DNA of 64,000 nt from Bacillota bacterium (GCA_023397475.1 JAEWUD010000048.1:62001-126000), one strand, 5' to 3'. Numbered from the stretch's first letter, positions 8,682-17,155 are shown. Numbers and translations are program-made. Notes: generated by a model not told the origin, from the letters alone.

Positions 8682-10172
8682 TCAATTTACCGGTGTTGAT
8701 GAGAGTCGGGCGATTCCGTCATCGATACGTCGCAAAGATTCCTCGCGACCCAGGATCAGAAGAATCTCCGTCGCTCCGCCGGGCGTTACAAGGGTTCCGG
8801 AAACAGCGATGCGAACCGGCCAGAGGATCTGAGCGTTCTTCACGCCTTCACTCTCGGCAAGCGCGGTGAGATCTGTTGTAATCGTATCCCTGTCCCATGC
8901 TTCTACCTGATGAAGGACTTCCTTGGCCTGCTGCAACGCCCGGAGGGAATTCTCCCGGGTCGTCTTACTCTTCTTGTGAACATAAATTTCCGGATCATAA
9001 TCCGGGAGATCTCTCACGAAGGCAAGCTTCTCAACAATCTGCGAAAACCTTGTAATTCGCGGCTTCAGAATCTCCGTCATCGTCGAGTACGCTTCCGGCC
9101 TGTCGGGAAGTATGGATACATACGCGTCTCTCGCGTGCCGGAGGAACTCTTCCTCAGACATCTTGCGAATGTACTCACCGTTAAACCACTCGAGCTTATC
9201 ATAGTCAAAAATGGCGGGAGATTTACTGATCCCGTCGATCGAGAAAACCTGTGTGAGTTCCTCAAGCGAAAAAATCTCCCGGTTGTCATCCTTCGGACAC
9301 CAGCCGAGCAAAGCGATGTAATTGATGACGGCTTCGGATAAGAAGCCCTGCGCGATAAGATCCTCAAATCCCGTCGCACCGTGTCTCTTCGACAGCTTCG
9401 AAACGACGCCGTCCGCCCCGCGTCCTTGAATGAGAGGGAGATGTACATAAACAGGAACGTCCCAACCGAAAGCCTCGTAGAGAAGATTGTACTTCGGCGC
9501 CGAAGAGAGATACTCACTGCCGCGGACCACATGGGTGATCTGCATCAAATGGTCGTCAATAATATTGGCGAAATTATACGTGGGATAACCGTCCGCCTTG
9601 ATCAGTATCTGATCCTCCAGCTCTTTGTTGGGAACCGTGATCTCACCGAAAACACAATCGGAGAATGTCGTCGTTCCTTCAAGCGGCATCCTCTGGCGAA
9701 TGACATACGGCGTACCGGAGGAAAGCAGTCTGACGACCTCATCCTTCGGAAGATCGCGGCAATGGCGGTCATAACCCGCGATCTCGCTTCCTTCCGCGCG
9801 AAGTGAATCCAGACGCTCTCGGGTACAGAAACAGTAATACGCCTTGCCGGCCGCGACGAGTTGCTCCGCGAAAGGCTTATATAAACCGTAACGCTCGCTC
9901 TGGACATAAGGACCGTATGGTCCGCCCAAATCCGGGCCTTCGTCGTGGTGAAGACCCGCCGTCTCCAATGTGCGGTAAATCGTATCAACGGCTCCGTCGA
10001 CAAGACGCTCCCGGTCAGTATCCTCGATACGGAGGACGAAGATTCCGCCCAAAGAACGGGCGATCAAGTATTCATACAGCGCGGTGCGCAAATTACCGAC
10101 ATGCATAAACCCTGTCGGGCTCGGAGCAAATCGTGTGCGGACGACGGTCGGATGATTTGTTGATGAAGACAT
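8682..10172 (-). CDS. gltX: Glutamyl-tRNA synthetase
   Basis: A 496-residue class I synthetase charging tRNA-Glu. The signatures are RFAPSPTGFMHVGNLRTAL near the N-terminus (HIGH variant HVGN) and KLSKRHGAT as the KMSKS loop (about residue 250). The reading frame stays open 40 codons upstream, but that extension is not family-like. The ATG at 10172 has GAGGTG five bases before it and starts the conserved sequence. On the minus strand a TG-C-TAAAAT extended -10 with a TTTTCA-like -35 lies about 40 bases upstream. With glnS directly downstream, the pair probably forms one transcript, and this GltX is expected to be the Glu-specific type. Confidence 0.95.
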   Translation of the reverse strand: MSSSTNHPTVVRTRFAPSPTGFMHVGNLRTALYEYLIARSLGGIFVLRIEDTDRERLVDGAVDTIYRTLETAGLHHDEGPDLGGPYGPYVQSERYGLYKPFAEQLVAAGKAYYCFCTRERLDSLRAEGSEIAGYDRHCRDLPKDEVVRLLSSGTPYVIRQRMPLEGTTTFSDCVFGEITVPNKELEDQILIKADGYPTYNFANIIDDHLMQITHVVRGSEYLSSAPKYNLLYEAFGWDVPVYVHLPLIQGRGADGVVSKLSKRHGATGFEDLIAQGFLSEAVINYIALLGWCPKDDNREIFSLEELTQVFSIDGISKSPAIFDYDKLEWFNGEYIRKMSEEEFLRHARDAYVSILPDRPEAYSTMTEILKPRITRFSQIVEKLAFVRDLPDYDPEIYVHKKSKTTRENSLRALQQAKEVLHQVEAWDRDTITTDLTALAESEGVKNAQILWPVRIAVSGTLVTPGGATEILLILGREESLRRIDDGIARLSSTPVN

Positions 10173-10292
10173 GTAACACCTCAAGTCCCTGCAAAATTCT
10201 AATCTAAATATTTTAGCATAAATCCGGGTCGTGAAAACGTGAAAAGTAAGCCTCTGAACAAAAAACGCAGTGACTCCATTCGAAACTTCCAA

Positions 10293-11777
10293 CTATTTCC
10301 GGTCGTATGATTTGCGTTTGCCTGTAAAAAATCGTATGACTACCCGAATAGCGAGGAAAAATAACCCGAGAATGCAGGCGGCGATCAAATATCCGATGTT
10401 TCGGTTCGATTCAATTAACTTGGCGGTAGATGTGAAGAAGTTCTCATTTACGACCATATTATCCGAGGCAACCACCTCCGTGGTCACCTGTGTGCCATCC
10501 TCCAGCGTCAATCGAACCTGTCCGAGAACATCGCCTTTCTTGATCGGCAACGTTGTAAATACGGAAGGAATGAATTCCGATACCGGAATGGAGAAGGATT
10601 GCCCGATCGGATGCGCATAGAGAACGGTTGCGCGGAAAACTGCGTTCACAGGGTTCGTAACACCGGCGACAGCGACTTCTCGATAAGGATCTCCCGCTTC
10701 GATGAGAGGCGAGACCTCGAAAGAAGAGAACGTCACATCGACAAGATCATGAAGGGTCTGATACGAAGATTGATCAGGAATTCCCGTCGTCAGGAGAATC
10801 ACCTCAAGGTCACCCTTTTGCGCGAGTGCGAACAGACAACTCTCTGAAACAGAATCCGAAAAAGACGGAGTGAAGAGGCTGGCTCCCTTAATCTCTTCGA
10901 TTCCCCATGCGGAAAGAACAGAACTCGAGAGAGTTAACGGCTTCCCATCCTCCTGAAACTGAAGAAAACTGTATTCGGTGAAGATCTCTCGAAAAGCACT
11001 GAGGTTCAGTGCATAGCGAAATAAGATCGCAAGATCCGATGCCGTCGAGTACTGTTCGCTCGTAAAACCCGAATTCACATCACCCGGAATTCCTTGTAAG
11101 ACGCTCTGGCCGGACGTATTGACAAAATTTGTATCATTCATGGACAGATTCTTCGCAGTCTCGTTCATCCGTTCAACAAAGTCGACTTCATTCTCCGAGA
11201 TATATTCGGCCAACATAAAGGCCGCGGCATCCGAGTTCCGCAGAATAATGGCCGAAACCAGAAATTTCACCGTGTATTTCTGATCGATCTTCAGCGAAAT
11301 CGGTGACGGACTCTTCTTGTCGATGTCGAGGGCTTTCTCCGTAACCGGGATATCTTCGTCAGACGGGAGCGCTTCCAAAGCGATAACCGCTGTCATCAGC
11401 TTGGATGCGGCGGGTATACTGCGTCTGTCGGGAATCGTGTGCGATAATAAAGATACACCTCGAGACGTGGCAATCACGAGAAACTCGGAAGCATCGATCG
11501 TAAACCCCGTTACCGGATCAGTCTCGGAGGGTGGGACATCAACAGCTTCCGCCGGAACGGATTCGGATTCGGTGGCTGGGGGGGAATCCACTGTAGATGA
11601 TGTGGCGGATGTGTCGGTCGAGTCGATCCCCCTATCGGAGACTGAGTCGGGATTCTTCGCAAGAAGTATCGAGACTGGGGAATAGAGGCACAGCACAATC
11701 ACAAGAGACACTGTAATCAGCAACCTCATCACACAATTGGATTGAAAAATTCTCGAACGACTTCGGATGTTTAACAT
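10293..11777 (-). CDS. PBP5/DacF-like membrane protein lacking all three penicillin-binding motifs
   Basis: A 494-residue protein with an N-terminal signal or anchor segment (about residues 17-40), a Ser/Thr/Pro-rich linker, a D-alanyl-D-alanine carboxypeptidase-like domain, a beta-rich C-terminal domain, one membrane helix near residues 460-485 and a basic tail. The framework is recognisable (xxxK-LMTAVIALE, SDAAAFMLAEYI, then the region before KTG). The catalytic motifs are not: SxxK reads AASK (about residue 122), SxN reads RNS (about 180), KTG reads KGA (about 293). I infer a non-enzymatic wall-binding or regulatory protein. The start is uncertain; the ATG at 11777 has only a distant GAGG, and the frame is open further upstream. 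It is divergent from the dehydroquinate-synthase-like gene with overlapping promoters. Confidence 0.78.
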   Translation of the reverse strand: MLNIRSRSRIFQSNCVMRLLITVSLVIVLCLYSPVSILLAKNPDSVSDRGIDSTDTSATSSTVDSPPATESESVPAEAVDVPPSETDPVTGFTIDASEFLVIATSRGVSLLSHTIPDRRSIPAASKLMTAVIALEALPSDEDIPVTEKALDIDKKSPSPISLKIDQKYTVKFLVSAIILRNSDAAAFMLAEYISENEVDFVERMNETAKNLSMNDTNFVNTSGQSVLQGIPGDVNSGFTSEQYSTASDLAILFRYALNLSAFREIFTEYSFLQFQEDGKPLTLSSSVLSAWGIEEIKGASLFTPSFSDSVSESCLFALAQKGDLEVILLTTGIPDQSSYQTLHDLVDVTFSSFEVSPLIEAGDPYREVAVAGVTNPVNAVFRATVLYAHPIGQSFSIPVSEFIPSVFTTLPIKKGDVLGQVRLTLEDGTQVTTEVVASDNMVVNENFFTSTAKLIESNRNIGYLIAACILGLFFLAIRVVIRFFTGKRKSYDRK

Positions 11778-11785
11778 GCGTTCGC

Positions 11786-11840
11786 TTGACCTCGATCCGC
11801 GTGGATTTGTTATAAAGTATAACATGATTAATACCATGTT
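11786..11840. promoter_or_regulatory. Overlapping divergent promoters with palindromes
   Basis: On the plus strand TTGACC (11786-11791) is followed after 17-19 bases by GTTATA/TATAAA. This is part of the perfect palindrome GTTATA-AAG-TATAAC at 11809-11823, which also offers a -10 box to the minus strand. Directly next to it, AACATG (11821-11826) and CATGTT (11835-11840) form a second inverted repeat. The two flanking genes therefore appear to be controlled from the same 55 bases, and either palindrome could be a regulator site. No transcripts can be seen from sequence alone. Confidence 0.5.
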
Positions 11841-11938
11841 GAGCGAATGAAGGAAGAACATAAATTCTTTTTGCCGGCACATGGATGTCAACCGCACAGG
11901 AAAATGATATGATAGGTGAAGGTATTTTAGGAGGGTCT

Positions 11939-12955
11939 ATGGAGTTATCGAGAATCGGCGCCGGAACATCGTATTCCGTCGAATGCGGATCATCGTATGC
12001 GCAAACATGTCTCGCCGACCTTTTTCGCGCGAGGCTGGAACACGCGAAGGTCGCCATTATCACGGATCGAGAGGTGTCCGGATATTATATTGCTGATTTC
12101 ATCCGTCAGTTCGAGAAGAGCGGCTGCAAGCCGGTAGTCATCGTCATTGACGGAAGTCAGGCATCGAAGTCTTTTGACGCGATTCGTATGGCATATGAAC
12201 GTCTGACGGATATGGAATTCGGCCCACAGGATTTACTCATTGCCTTGGGAGGCGGAGGGGTAATCGATGTTGCCGCATTTGTCGCCGCGACCTATTACAA
12301 AGGGATTGATTACATTCAGGTGCCGACTTCACTTCTTGCCATGATTGATTCCTCTGTAGCGGAATCCGCTCATCTGAATTTTATGAGCTACAAGAACAGG
12401 ATCGGCATAACATACTCTCCGGTTCATGTATTAATCGACACGGACTATCTTAAGACTTTACCTGCACGATACTATGCCAATGGTATCGCACAGGTTATAC
12501 AGTACGGATTGACAGAGGAACCGAACTTGTTGACGCTCCTGGAGGCATCCCGATTGAGTCTCGGGGATTTGATTGATCAATGTATCCGCACGCGCAAGCA
12601 CATACACGAGAAGAACCCGCAACTGCTGACCTTTGGACAGGAGATTGCCGAGGCCATCGAGGGACATTTCCGCTTCCTTCAATACACGCATGGGGAGGCG
12701 CTCGCCCTCGGAATGTATGCGCATTATCGATCCGATAGACTGCACGCGCTGTATACAAGACATCAGCTCCCGACCGTTGTGAAGGGTGTGACAAAGGATA
12801 CGCTCCTGAAGCGTATCGTCAAGAATTTTGACGGTCGTTCGGAGTCGTACTCTGTCGTTCGCGTCTCCGAAGAGGGGAAACCGCGCATTGAGAAGGTTAC
12901 ATCCGACGAGGCATATACGTTGTTTGATGACCTTCTTCGCAACATTTGTCTATAA
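11939..12955 (+). CDS. 3-dehydroquinate-synthase-like protein lacking the zinc site
   Basis: A 338-residue protein with the overall AroB framework: GGGGVIDVAAFVAATYYKG (about residue 104), VPTSLLAMIDSSV, VLIDTDYLKTLP, and HGEALALGM (about 250). Residues that define the enzyme are gone. GLAEVIKYG reads GIAQVIQYG (about 180), losing the zinc glutamate and a lysine. NFGHTxGHAIE reads TFGQEIAEAIE (about 231), losing two histidines. The GGKTG loop after DSSV reads AESAH. Only the HGE histidine remains of the three zinc ligands. I infer it does not make dehydroquinate; a different cyclase or a binding role is possible. AGGAGGG four bases before the ATG at 11939 fixes the start. No aro genes are nearby. 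It is followed after 16 bases by the M28-like lipoprotein. Confidence 0.75.
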   Translation: MELSRIGAGTSYSVECGSSYAQTCLADLFRARLEHAKVAIITDREVSGYYIADFIRQFEKSGCKPVVIVIDGSQASKSFDAIRMAYERLTDMEFGPQDLLIALGGGGVIDVAAFVAATYYKGIDYIQVPTSLLAMIDSSVAESAHLNFMSYKNRIGITYSPVHVLIDTDYLKTLPARYYANGIAQVIQYGLTEEPNLLTLLEASRLSLGDLIDQCIRTRKHIHEKNPQLLTFGQEIAEAIEGHFRFLQYTHGEALALGMYAHYRSDRLHALYTRHQLPTVVKGVTKDTLLKRIVKNFDGRSESYSVVRVSEEGKPRIEKVTSDEAYTLFDDLLRNICL

Positions 12956-12971
12956 CCGGAGGATAAGGGTC

Positions 12972-14228
12972 ATGCCATTTTTTTCGGAACCGAAGCTGCG
13001 AAGACCGGAAATAACGAAGCGGGTGATCTGCTTCGTGCTTGCGCTATGGATGGGAATCGGTCTTGCAGCGACAGGGTGTTCCGCGGATACTGAGGAAGAC
13101 ACCCCGATTCCGGCGGATTTTGGTCAGTATGGTGCGGATATCGCCCGGGAACTTTGCGGGCAATTCCCCTATCGCAAGGCCTATTCCGCCCAGGAGAAGG
13201 GTGCGGGCGACTTTATTAAGGATGCGTTTTCCGCACTTGGATATTCGGTTGAAGAACAGGTCTTTACGGCGGCAAGCGGACTGGGCTACTCGACGAATTA
13301 TATTGTCCGGATCTCCGGCGAGGGATTCATGATCCCGAATGAACAGGGCATCTTAACGCCTTCGGACAAGACCGTCATCGTCGGAGCTCATTATGATACC
13401 GTTTACGGGCAGGAAGATGCGCAGACCGTTCCGGATTTTGACGGGATACAGGACAATGCCTGCGGGATCGGGGCATTACTTACGCTTGCGCAACAGATTG
13501 CCGAAGCGAAACCCGCGTACGATGTCATCCTTGTTGCATTCGGCGCCGGTAACGACCAGTTCTCCGGAGCCAGAGCCTTTCTCGGCGCTATGAGTCAGGA
13601 AGAGATCGAAGCATGCGACGCCATGTACTGTATCGAGAGCATCTTTGCCGGCGATAAGCTGTACGCGAGTTCAGGGATGAATTCCGTTGCCGATAATATG
13701 AAATACGCGATGCGCAGGAAGCTGTACGAAGCCTATGATGTTTGTTATGACGGTCGATTGTCCTATTTATACGGCGTCGATCTGTTATACAACCAGAGCG
13801 GCCAGCAGATCAATCTCGATGCAGATCCATATATGGAGATTTATCGCGAAGTGACTTTGACGCAATCGGACTATGTTCCGTTTGACAGTGCCGGCATCCC
13901 GATCGTTTTTTTCGAGTCGTACGACTACAACTTCGCCAAGATTGAGGAGATGAAAGAGACGAAGAATCTCGATCTGCAGGAGAACGGCGGCCTAATTCGC
14001 AGGACGAATTATGACTCGCTCGAGACTTTGGAAGCATCCTTGCCGGAAGGACAGTTGGAGAAGAGAATCAATGCCACGGCATATATCATCCTTGGTGCAA
14101 TCATGAAGGGCACACATATCGGTGTGTCGATGAGCGATTATGAAGCCGGAGTCACGCTGGCACCTTCGCCGACACAACCTTCGGAGACATCTTTCGCCGG
14201 GACAGCGTCGATCACACCTGTTCCTTGA
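12972..14228 (+). CDS. M28-peptidase-like lipoprotein with degenerate metal site
   Basis: A 418-residue predicted lipoprotein: basic start, hydrophobic stretch, then LAATGC with Cys36 as the lipidated residue. The mature part resembles family M28 zinc aminopeptidases. GAHYDTV (about residue 139) and the QDNACG aspartate (about 160) keep two metal ligands. The usual AEE, holding the catalytic base and a ligand, reads AGN (about 193). The later aspartate region reads CIES. The final HTxxD histidine reads RTNYD (about 343). A hydrolytic role is therefore doubtful. GGAGG lies nine bases before the ATG; an in-frame extension upstream overlaps the preceding gene and lacks a signal. It ends with a proline/threonine-rich tail and overlaps the next convergent gene by 17 bases. 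Confidence 0.75.
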   Translation: MPFFSEPKLRRPEITKRVICFVLALWMGIGLAATGCSADTEEDTPIPADFGQYGADIARELCGQFPYRKAYSAQEKGAGDFIKDAFSALGYSVEEQVFTAASGLGYSTNYIVRISGEGFMIPNEQGILTPSDKTVIVGAHYDTVYGQEDAQTVPDFDGIQDNACGIGALLTLAQQIAEAKPAYDVILVAFGAGNDQFSGARAFLGAMSQEEIEACDAMYCIESIFAGDKLYASSGMNSVADNMKYAMRRKLYEAYDVCYDGRLSYLYGVDLLYNQSGQQINLDADPYMEIYREVTLTQSDYVPFDSAGIPIVFFESYDYNFAKIEEMKETKNLDLQENGGLIRRTNYDSLETLEASLPEGQLEKRINATAYIILGAIMKGTHIGVSMSDYEAGVTLAPSPTQPSETSFAGTASITPVP

Positions 14229-14664
14229 AGTAGAAGAAGAACTTAAGTACATCTCCGGATTCCCATCGGAAATTGATCGACTGGAATTTTCCCGGAGCTA
14301 ATGTCGTGTATTTCTCGTGTGATCCGCCGCAATTACCGGGGACCGAATATTCCGGATTCTCGGGGATTTCCTTCGAGAAGAAGCCGAGAAGTTCTTTGTC
14401 ATTCAGCGTGCAGTTGGCGTTATAACAGTCCTCCGGCACAAGAACATCAAGGCGGAAACGGACGGGTTTTTCGAGAAGAAACAAGAAGCCTACACACAAT
14501 CGATCAGATAATGGGGAAGACTGTTTCTTGATGACATGGACATCTGTGCCATCGACCGTGAAATGATATTCCTTATCTTCGTAATCCGCGACGACAAGGC
14601 CGCAAAACCGATCGCCTTCGCAGAAACCATCCGTGGTTGTAGGGGTGTTATTGTTTGTTGTCAT
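14212..14664 (-). CDS. Uncharacterised 150-residue protein
   Basis: I do not recognise this family. The product is soluble, has no signal peptide or membrane segment, begins with an Asn/Thr-rich stretch and then alternates short hydrophobic strands (FCGLVVADYEDKEYHFTV; VGFLFLLEKPVRFRLDVLV; INFRWESGDVLKFFFYF), suggesting a small beta-sandwich. Four or five cysteines lie in the first two thirds without a clear metal motif. AAGGAG sits seven bases before the ATG at 14664, and a minus-strand TATAAT is at 14695-14700, so it looks like a real, separately transcribed gene. Its 3' end overlaps the M28-like lipoprotein gene by 17 bases. Confidence 0.65.
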   Translation of the reverse strand: MTTNNNTPTTTDGFCEGDRFCGLVVADYEDKEYHFTVDGTDVHVIKKQSSPLSDRLCVGFLFLLEKPVRFRLDVLVPEDCYNANCTLNDKELLGFFSKEIPENPEYSVPGNCGGSHEKYTTLAPGKFQSINFRWESGDVLKFFFYFKEQV

Positions 14665-14694
14665 TTTGTTACTCCTTTTTCTATTTCGCTTCTC

Positions 14695-14700
14695 ATTATA
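14695..14700 (-). promoter_or_regulatory. -10 box of the 150-residue protein gene
   Basis: A perfect TATAAT on the minus strand, 31 bases before the start codon. The best -35 at 17-base spacing is a poor TTCTTC, so the element is only moderately supported. Confidence 0.4.
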
Positions 14701-14828
14701 TCGCACGAAAAGCATCGGAAGAATGTTGATCTTTTTAGAATATCTTCTCGAAAATCACGCGGATTCAAATAATGAGACCTCTCCTTACGTTATAATGAAG
14801 GGAGAGATTTTAAGGACCGGAGGCATAC

Positions 14829-16007
14829 ATGAATACGTATTCGGATTTGCGTAAGGTAGCTAAGCAAATGCTTACGGAGGAAATCTTACCCTTCTGGCTG
14901 CGTTTGCGGGATGATGAGAACGGCGGTTTTTTCGGATATGTCGATAATATCGGCCGGATCGACAAGGAAGCTCCGAAAGGCGTGATACTGCATTCCCGGA
15001 TTCTCTATACATTTGCCGACGCCTATCGCGTAACCGGGCGGGATGAATATCTTCGGGCTTCTGACCATGCCTACAGATTTCTTGTTGAGAAGGCGCTGGA
15101 CCCATCCTATGGCGGACTCTACTGGATGCTAGATTATGCAGGAGAACCGCTTCAGGATTTCAAACATTCCTACAATCAGGCCTTCGGGATTTACGCTTTA
15201 TCTACATACGCACTCGCTAGTGGTGAACCGAAGGCTCTTTCCTGCGCGATGGATTTGTTTCGACTTTTGGAAGCGAAATGGCGGACACCCACGGGATACC
15301 GCGAACAGCTGTCGAGGGATTATTTACCTGTGAGCAATGAGGAACTGTCGGAGAACGGCATTATCGCCGATCGAACGATGAATACCGTTCTTCATATTAT
15401 GGAAGCTTATACGGTTTTTTTTGAAGCGACGCGGGATGCGGACGTTCTGGAAGCGCTTCGTTATTCTGTCGCCTGCCTGACGGAATCGATGTATAACAAG
15501 GAACGCGTACGTTTGGACGTTTTTTTCGATACAAATCTTGTGTCACTTCTGGATCTTCACTCGTACGGACATGATATCGAAGCCTCCTGGCTGATCGACC
15601 GCGCCGTCGCAACAATCGGAGATGATGATCTTCGAGATAGAACGGCACCGACGACCAAGGCGCTTTATGATCATGTGATGCGCAAAGCGTACACGACACG
15701 CGGCGTGTACTTCGAGTGTGAGAACGGCAGGGATGACACGAAACGCGACTGGTGGGTTCAGGCGGAAGCCGTCGTCGGAATATTGAATGACGCCGGCCGG
15801 GAAAAGTTCACTCCGGCGCATCTCCTTTCGATGGCCGCTATACTTGAATATATCGGGAAGGAAATAAAGGCCCCGTCCGGTGAGTGGTACTGGACAACGT
15901 ATGAGAACGGTTCCCACGATGAGAAGCGTGAATTGGCAGGTCCTTGGAAATGCCCGTATCATAACGGGCGGATGTGTATTGAGATGATGCGGCGGATCAG
16001 AGCCTGA
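14829..16007 (+). CDS. AGE-family sugar epimerase, probably cellobiose 2-epimerase
   Basis: A 392-residue (alpha/alpha)6-barrel enzyme of the N-acylglucosamine 2-epimerase family. Length and motifs fit cellobiose 2-epimerase, which converts the reducing glucose of cellobiose to mannose. The motifs are ENGGFFGYVD (about residue 24), KGVILHSRILYTFADAY (about 50), MNTVLHIMEAY with a likely active-site histidine (about 188), GHDIEASWL (about 248), RDWWVQAEAVVG (about 308) and the C-terminal GPWKCPYHNGRM histidine (about 380). GGAGG is five bases before the ATG and a TATAAT lies at 14791-14796. The oxidoreductase that follows may act in the same glucoside pathway. N-acetylglucosamine 2-epimerase is the alternative, less likely from the WWVQAEA context. 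Confidence 0.85.
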   Translation: MNTYSDLRKVAKQMLTEEILPFWLRLRDDENGGFFGYVDNIGRIDKEAPKGVILHSRILYTFADAYRVTGRDEYLRASDHAYRFLVEKALDPSYGGLYWMLDYAGEPLQDFKHSYNQAFGIYALSTYALASGEPKALSCAMDLFRLLEAKWRTPTGYREQLSRDYLPVSNEELSENGIIADRTMNTVLHIMEAYTVFFEATRDADVLEALRYSVACLTESMYNKERVRLDVFFDTNLVSLLDLHSYGHDIEASWLIDRAVATIGDDDLRDRTAPTTKALYDHVMRKAYTTRGVYFECENGRDDTKRDWWVQAEAVVGILNDAGREKFTPAHLLSMAAILEYIGKEIKAPSGEWYWTTYENGSHDEKRELAGPWKCPYHNGRMCIEMMRRIRA

Positions 16008-16049
16008 TGCGCTGAAGACCCCGAATGGATGGGGAGAGAGGAGACGATT

Positions 16050-17093
16050 ATGTCTGATTTTCGTTTTGCCGTTGCCGGGTCCGGTCGTATCGCCAGGAAG
16101 TTTGTCGGCGGCCTTCCTTATGCGGAAGGAATAACATTTGCCGGTGCCGCATCCAGGAGTTTCGAGCGTTCAAAGAAGCTTGTTTCGGAATTCTCTCAGG
16201 ATTTTCCCGAGGCGAAGGCCTATGCTTCGTATGAGGATCTTGCCGCGGATCCGACGGTAGACGCCGTTTATGTGGCAAACCTTAATCCGCAACATGAGGA
16301 GGCTACGCTTCTTTTTCTCCGCGCGGGCAAGGCGGTTCTTTGTGAGAAGCCTTTTGCGTTGAATGCTCCCTCGGCGGTCCGCATGATTGAACAGGCCAGA
16401 AAGAGTGATGTCTTTCTCATGGAAGCGATGTGGACAAGATTCCTTCCGGTATCGCGCAAGGTTCGCACCTGGATCAAGGAGGGGCGAATCGGCGATGTGA
16501 TTGCGGCGAATTGCGATTTTGGTATGGTCTTGATGACTTCACTTGATAACCGGACAGCTGTTCCGGAGATGGGCGGCGGAGCGCTTCTGGACCTGGGCAT
16601 CTATCCCGTCTCCTATTTCTCCTGGCTCTTCGGAGGACCTCCGCAATCCATACAGACAACGGCATCTCTCGCGGATACCGGCGTCGACGCGTCATTCGAT
16701 ATCATTTTCTATTATGACTGCCACCGGTCGAAGTTCTCCTTTATTCCCAGAACGGCGAAGGCGACGGTCGCCATCGACAGAAATCTTCCGAATGAGATGC
16801 AGATCATCGGAACCGAGGGTATGATCCGCGTGCATTCTTTCTGGATGGCGGACTCCGCAACACTCTACAAGAAGACGGAGGACGGCTGGGGTTTCGACAC
16901 TCCGACAGAGACGTATGCGCCATCCTGGGAAGGTACAGGATACCAGTACGAAGCGATGGAGGTTTGCCGACAGGTGCGGGCCGGTCACAAGGAGAGCGAC
17001 GTCATGCCGCTGCACGAAACGCTGTCACTTATGGATACGATGGATTCTCTGCGAAAAGAGTGGGGTGTAGTTTTCCCGCAAGAGAAAGAATAG
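16050..17093 (+). CDS. Gfo/Idh/MocA-family NAD(P)-dependent oxidoreductase
   Basis: A 347-residue sugar or inositol dehydrogenase-type protein. The Rossmann fold starts FAVAGSGRIARKF at about residue 5. The family's catalytic-lysine motif is CEKPFALN near residue 97. A C-terminal alpha/beta domain carries GGGALLDLGIYPVSYFSWLFG (in two overlapping helix-strand units) near 175-195. The ATG at 16029 gives seven extra residues, but GAGAGGAG precedes the ATG at 16050 with good spacing. It follows the epimerase by 42 bases on the same strand, so co-transcription is likely. Substrate cannot be read from sequence. Confidence 0.88.
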   Translation: MSDFRFAVAGSGRIARKFVGGLPYAEGITFAGAASRSFERSKKLVSEFSQDFPEAKAYASYEDLAADPTVDAVYVANLNPQHEEATLLFLRAGKAVLCEKPFALNAPSAVRMIEQARKSDVFLMEAMWTRFLPVSRKVRTWIKEGRIGDVIAANCDFGMVLMTSLDNRTAVPEMGGGALLDLGIYPVSYFSWLFGGPPQSIQTTASLADTGVDASFDIIFYYDCHRSKFSFIPRTAKATVAIDRNLPNEMQIIGTEGMIRVHSFWMADSATLYKKTEDGWGFDTPTETYAPSWEGTGYQYEAMEVCRQVRAGHKESDVMPLHETLSLMDTMDSLRKEWGVVFPQEKE

Positions 17094-17103
17094 GACCTGA
17101 TGA

Positions 17104-17155
17104 AAAGGCTGCCTCATCTGACTTCGTATTGAGTCATTTGAGACAGCCTTTATTC
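17104..17155. terminator. Bidirectional terminator between the oxidoreductase and ilvE
   Basis: AAAGGCTG (17104-17111) pairs with CAGCCTTT (17144-17151), with further pairing of CTCA/TGAG and TGACT/AGTCA inside. The A-rich start and T-rich end let it act for both convergent genes. Its arms resemble the repeats at 28635 and 33453. Confidence 0.8.

Noticed and set aside
11632..12063. Minus-strand frame of 143 codons over the divergent promoter region
   Set aside because: It overlaps the starts of both flanking genes and the promoter palindromes, and has no ribosome site or recognisable domain.
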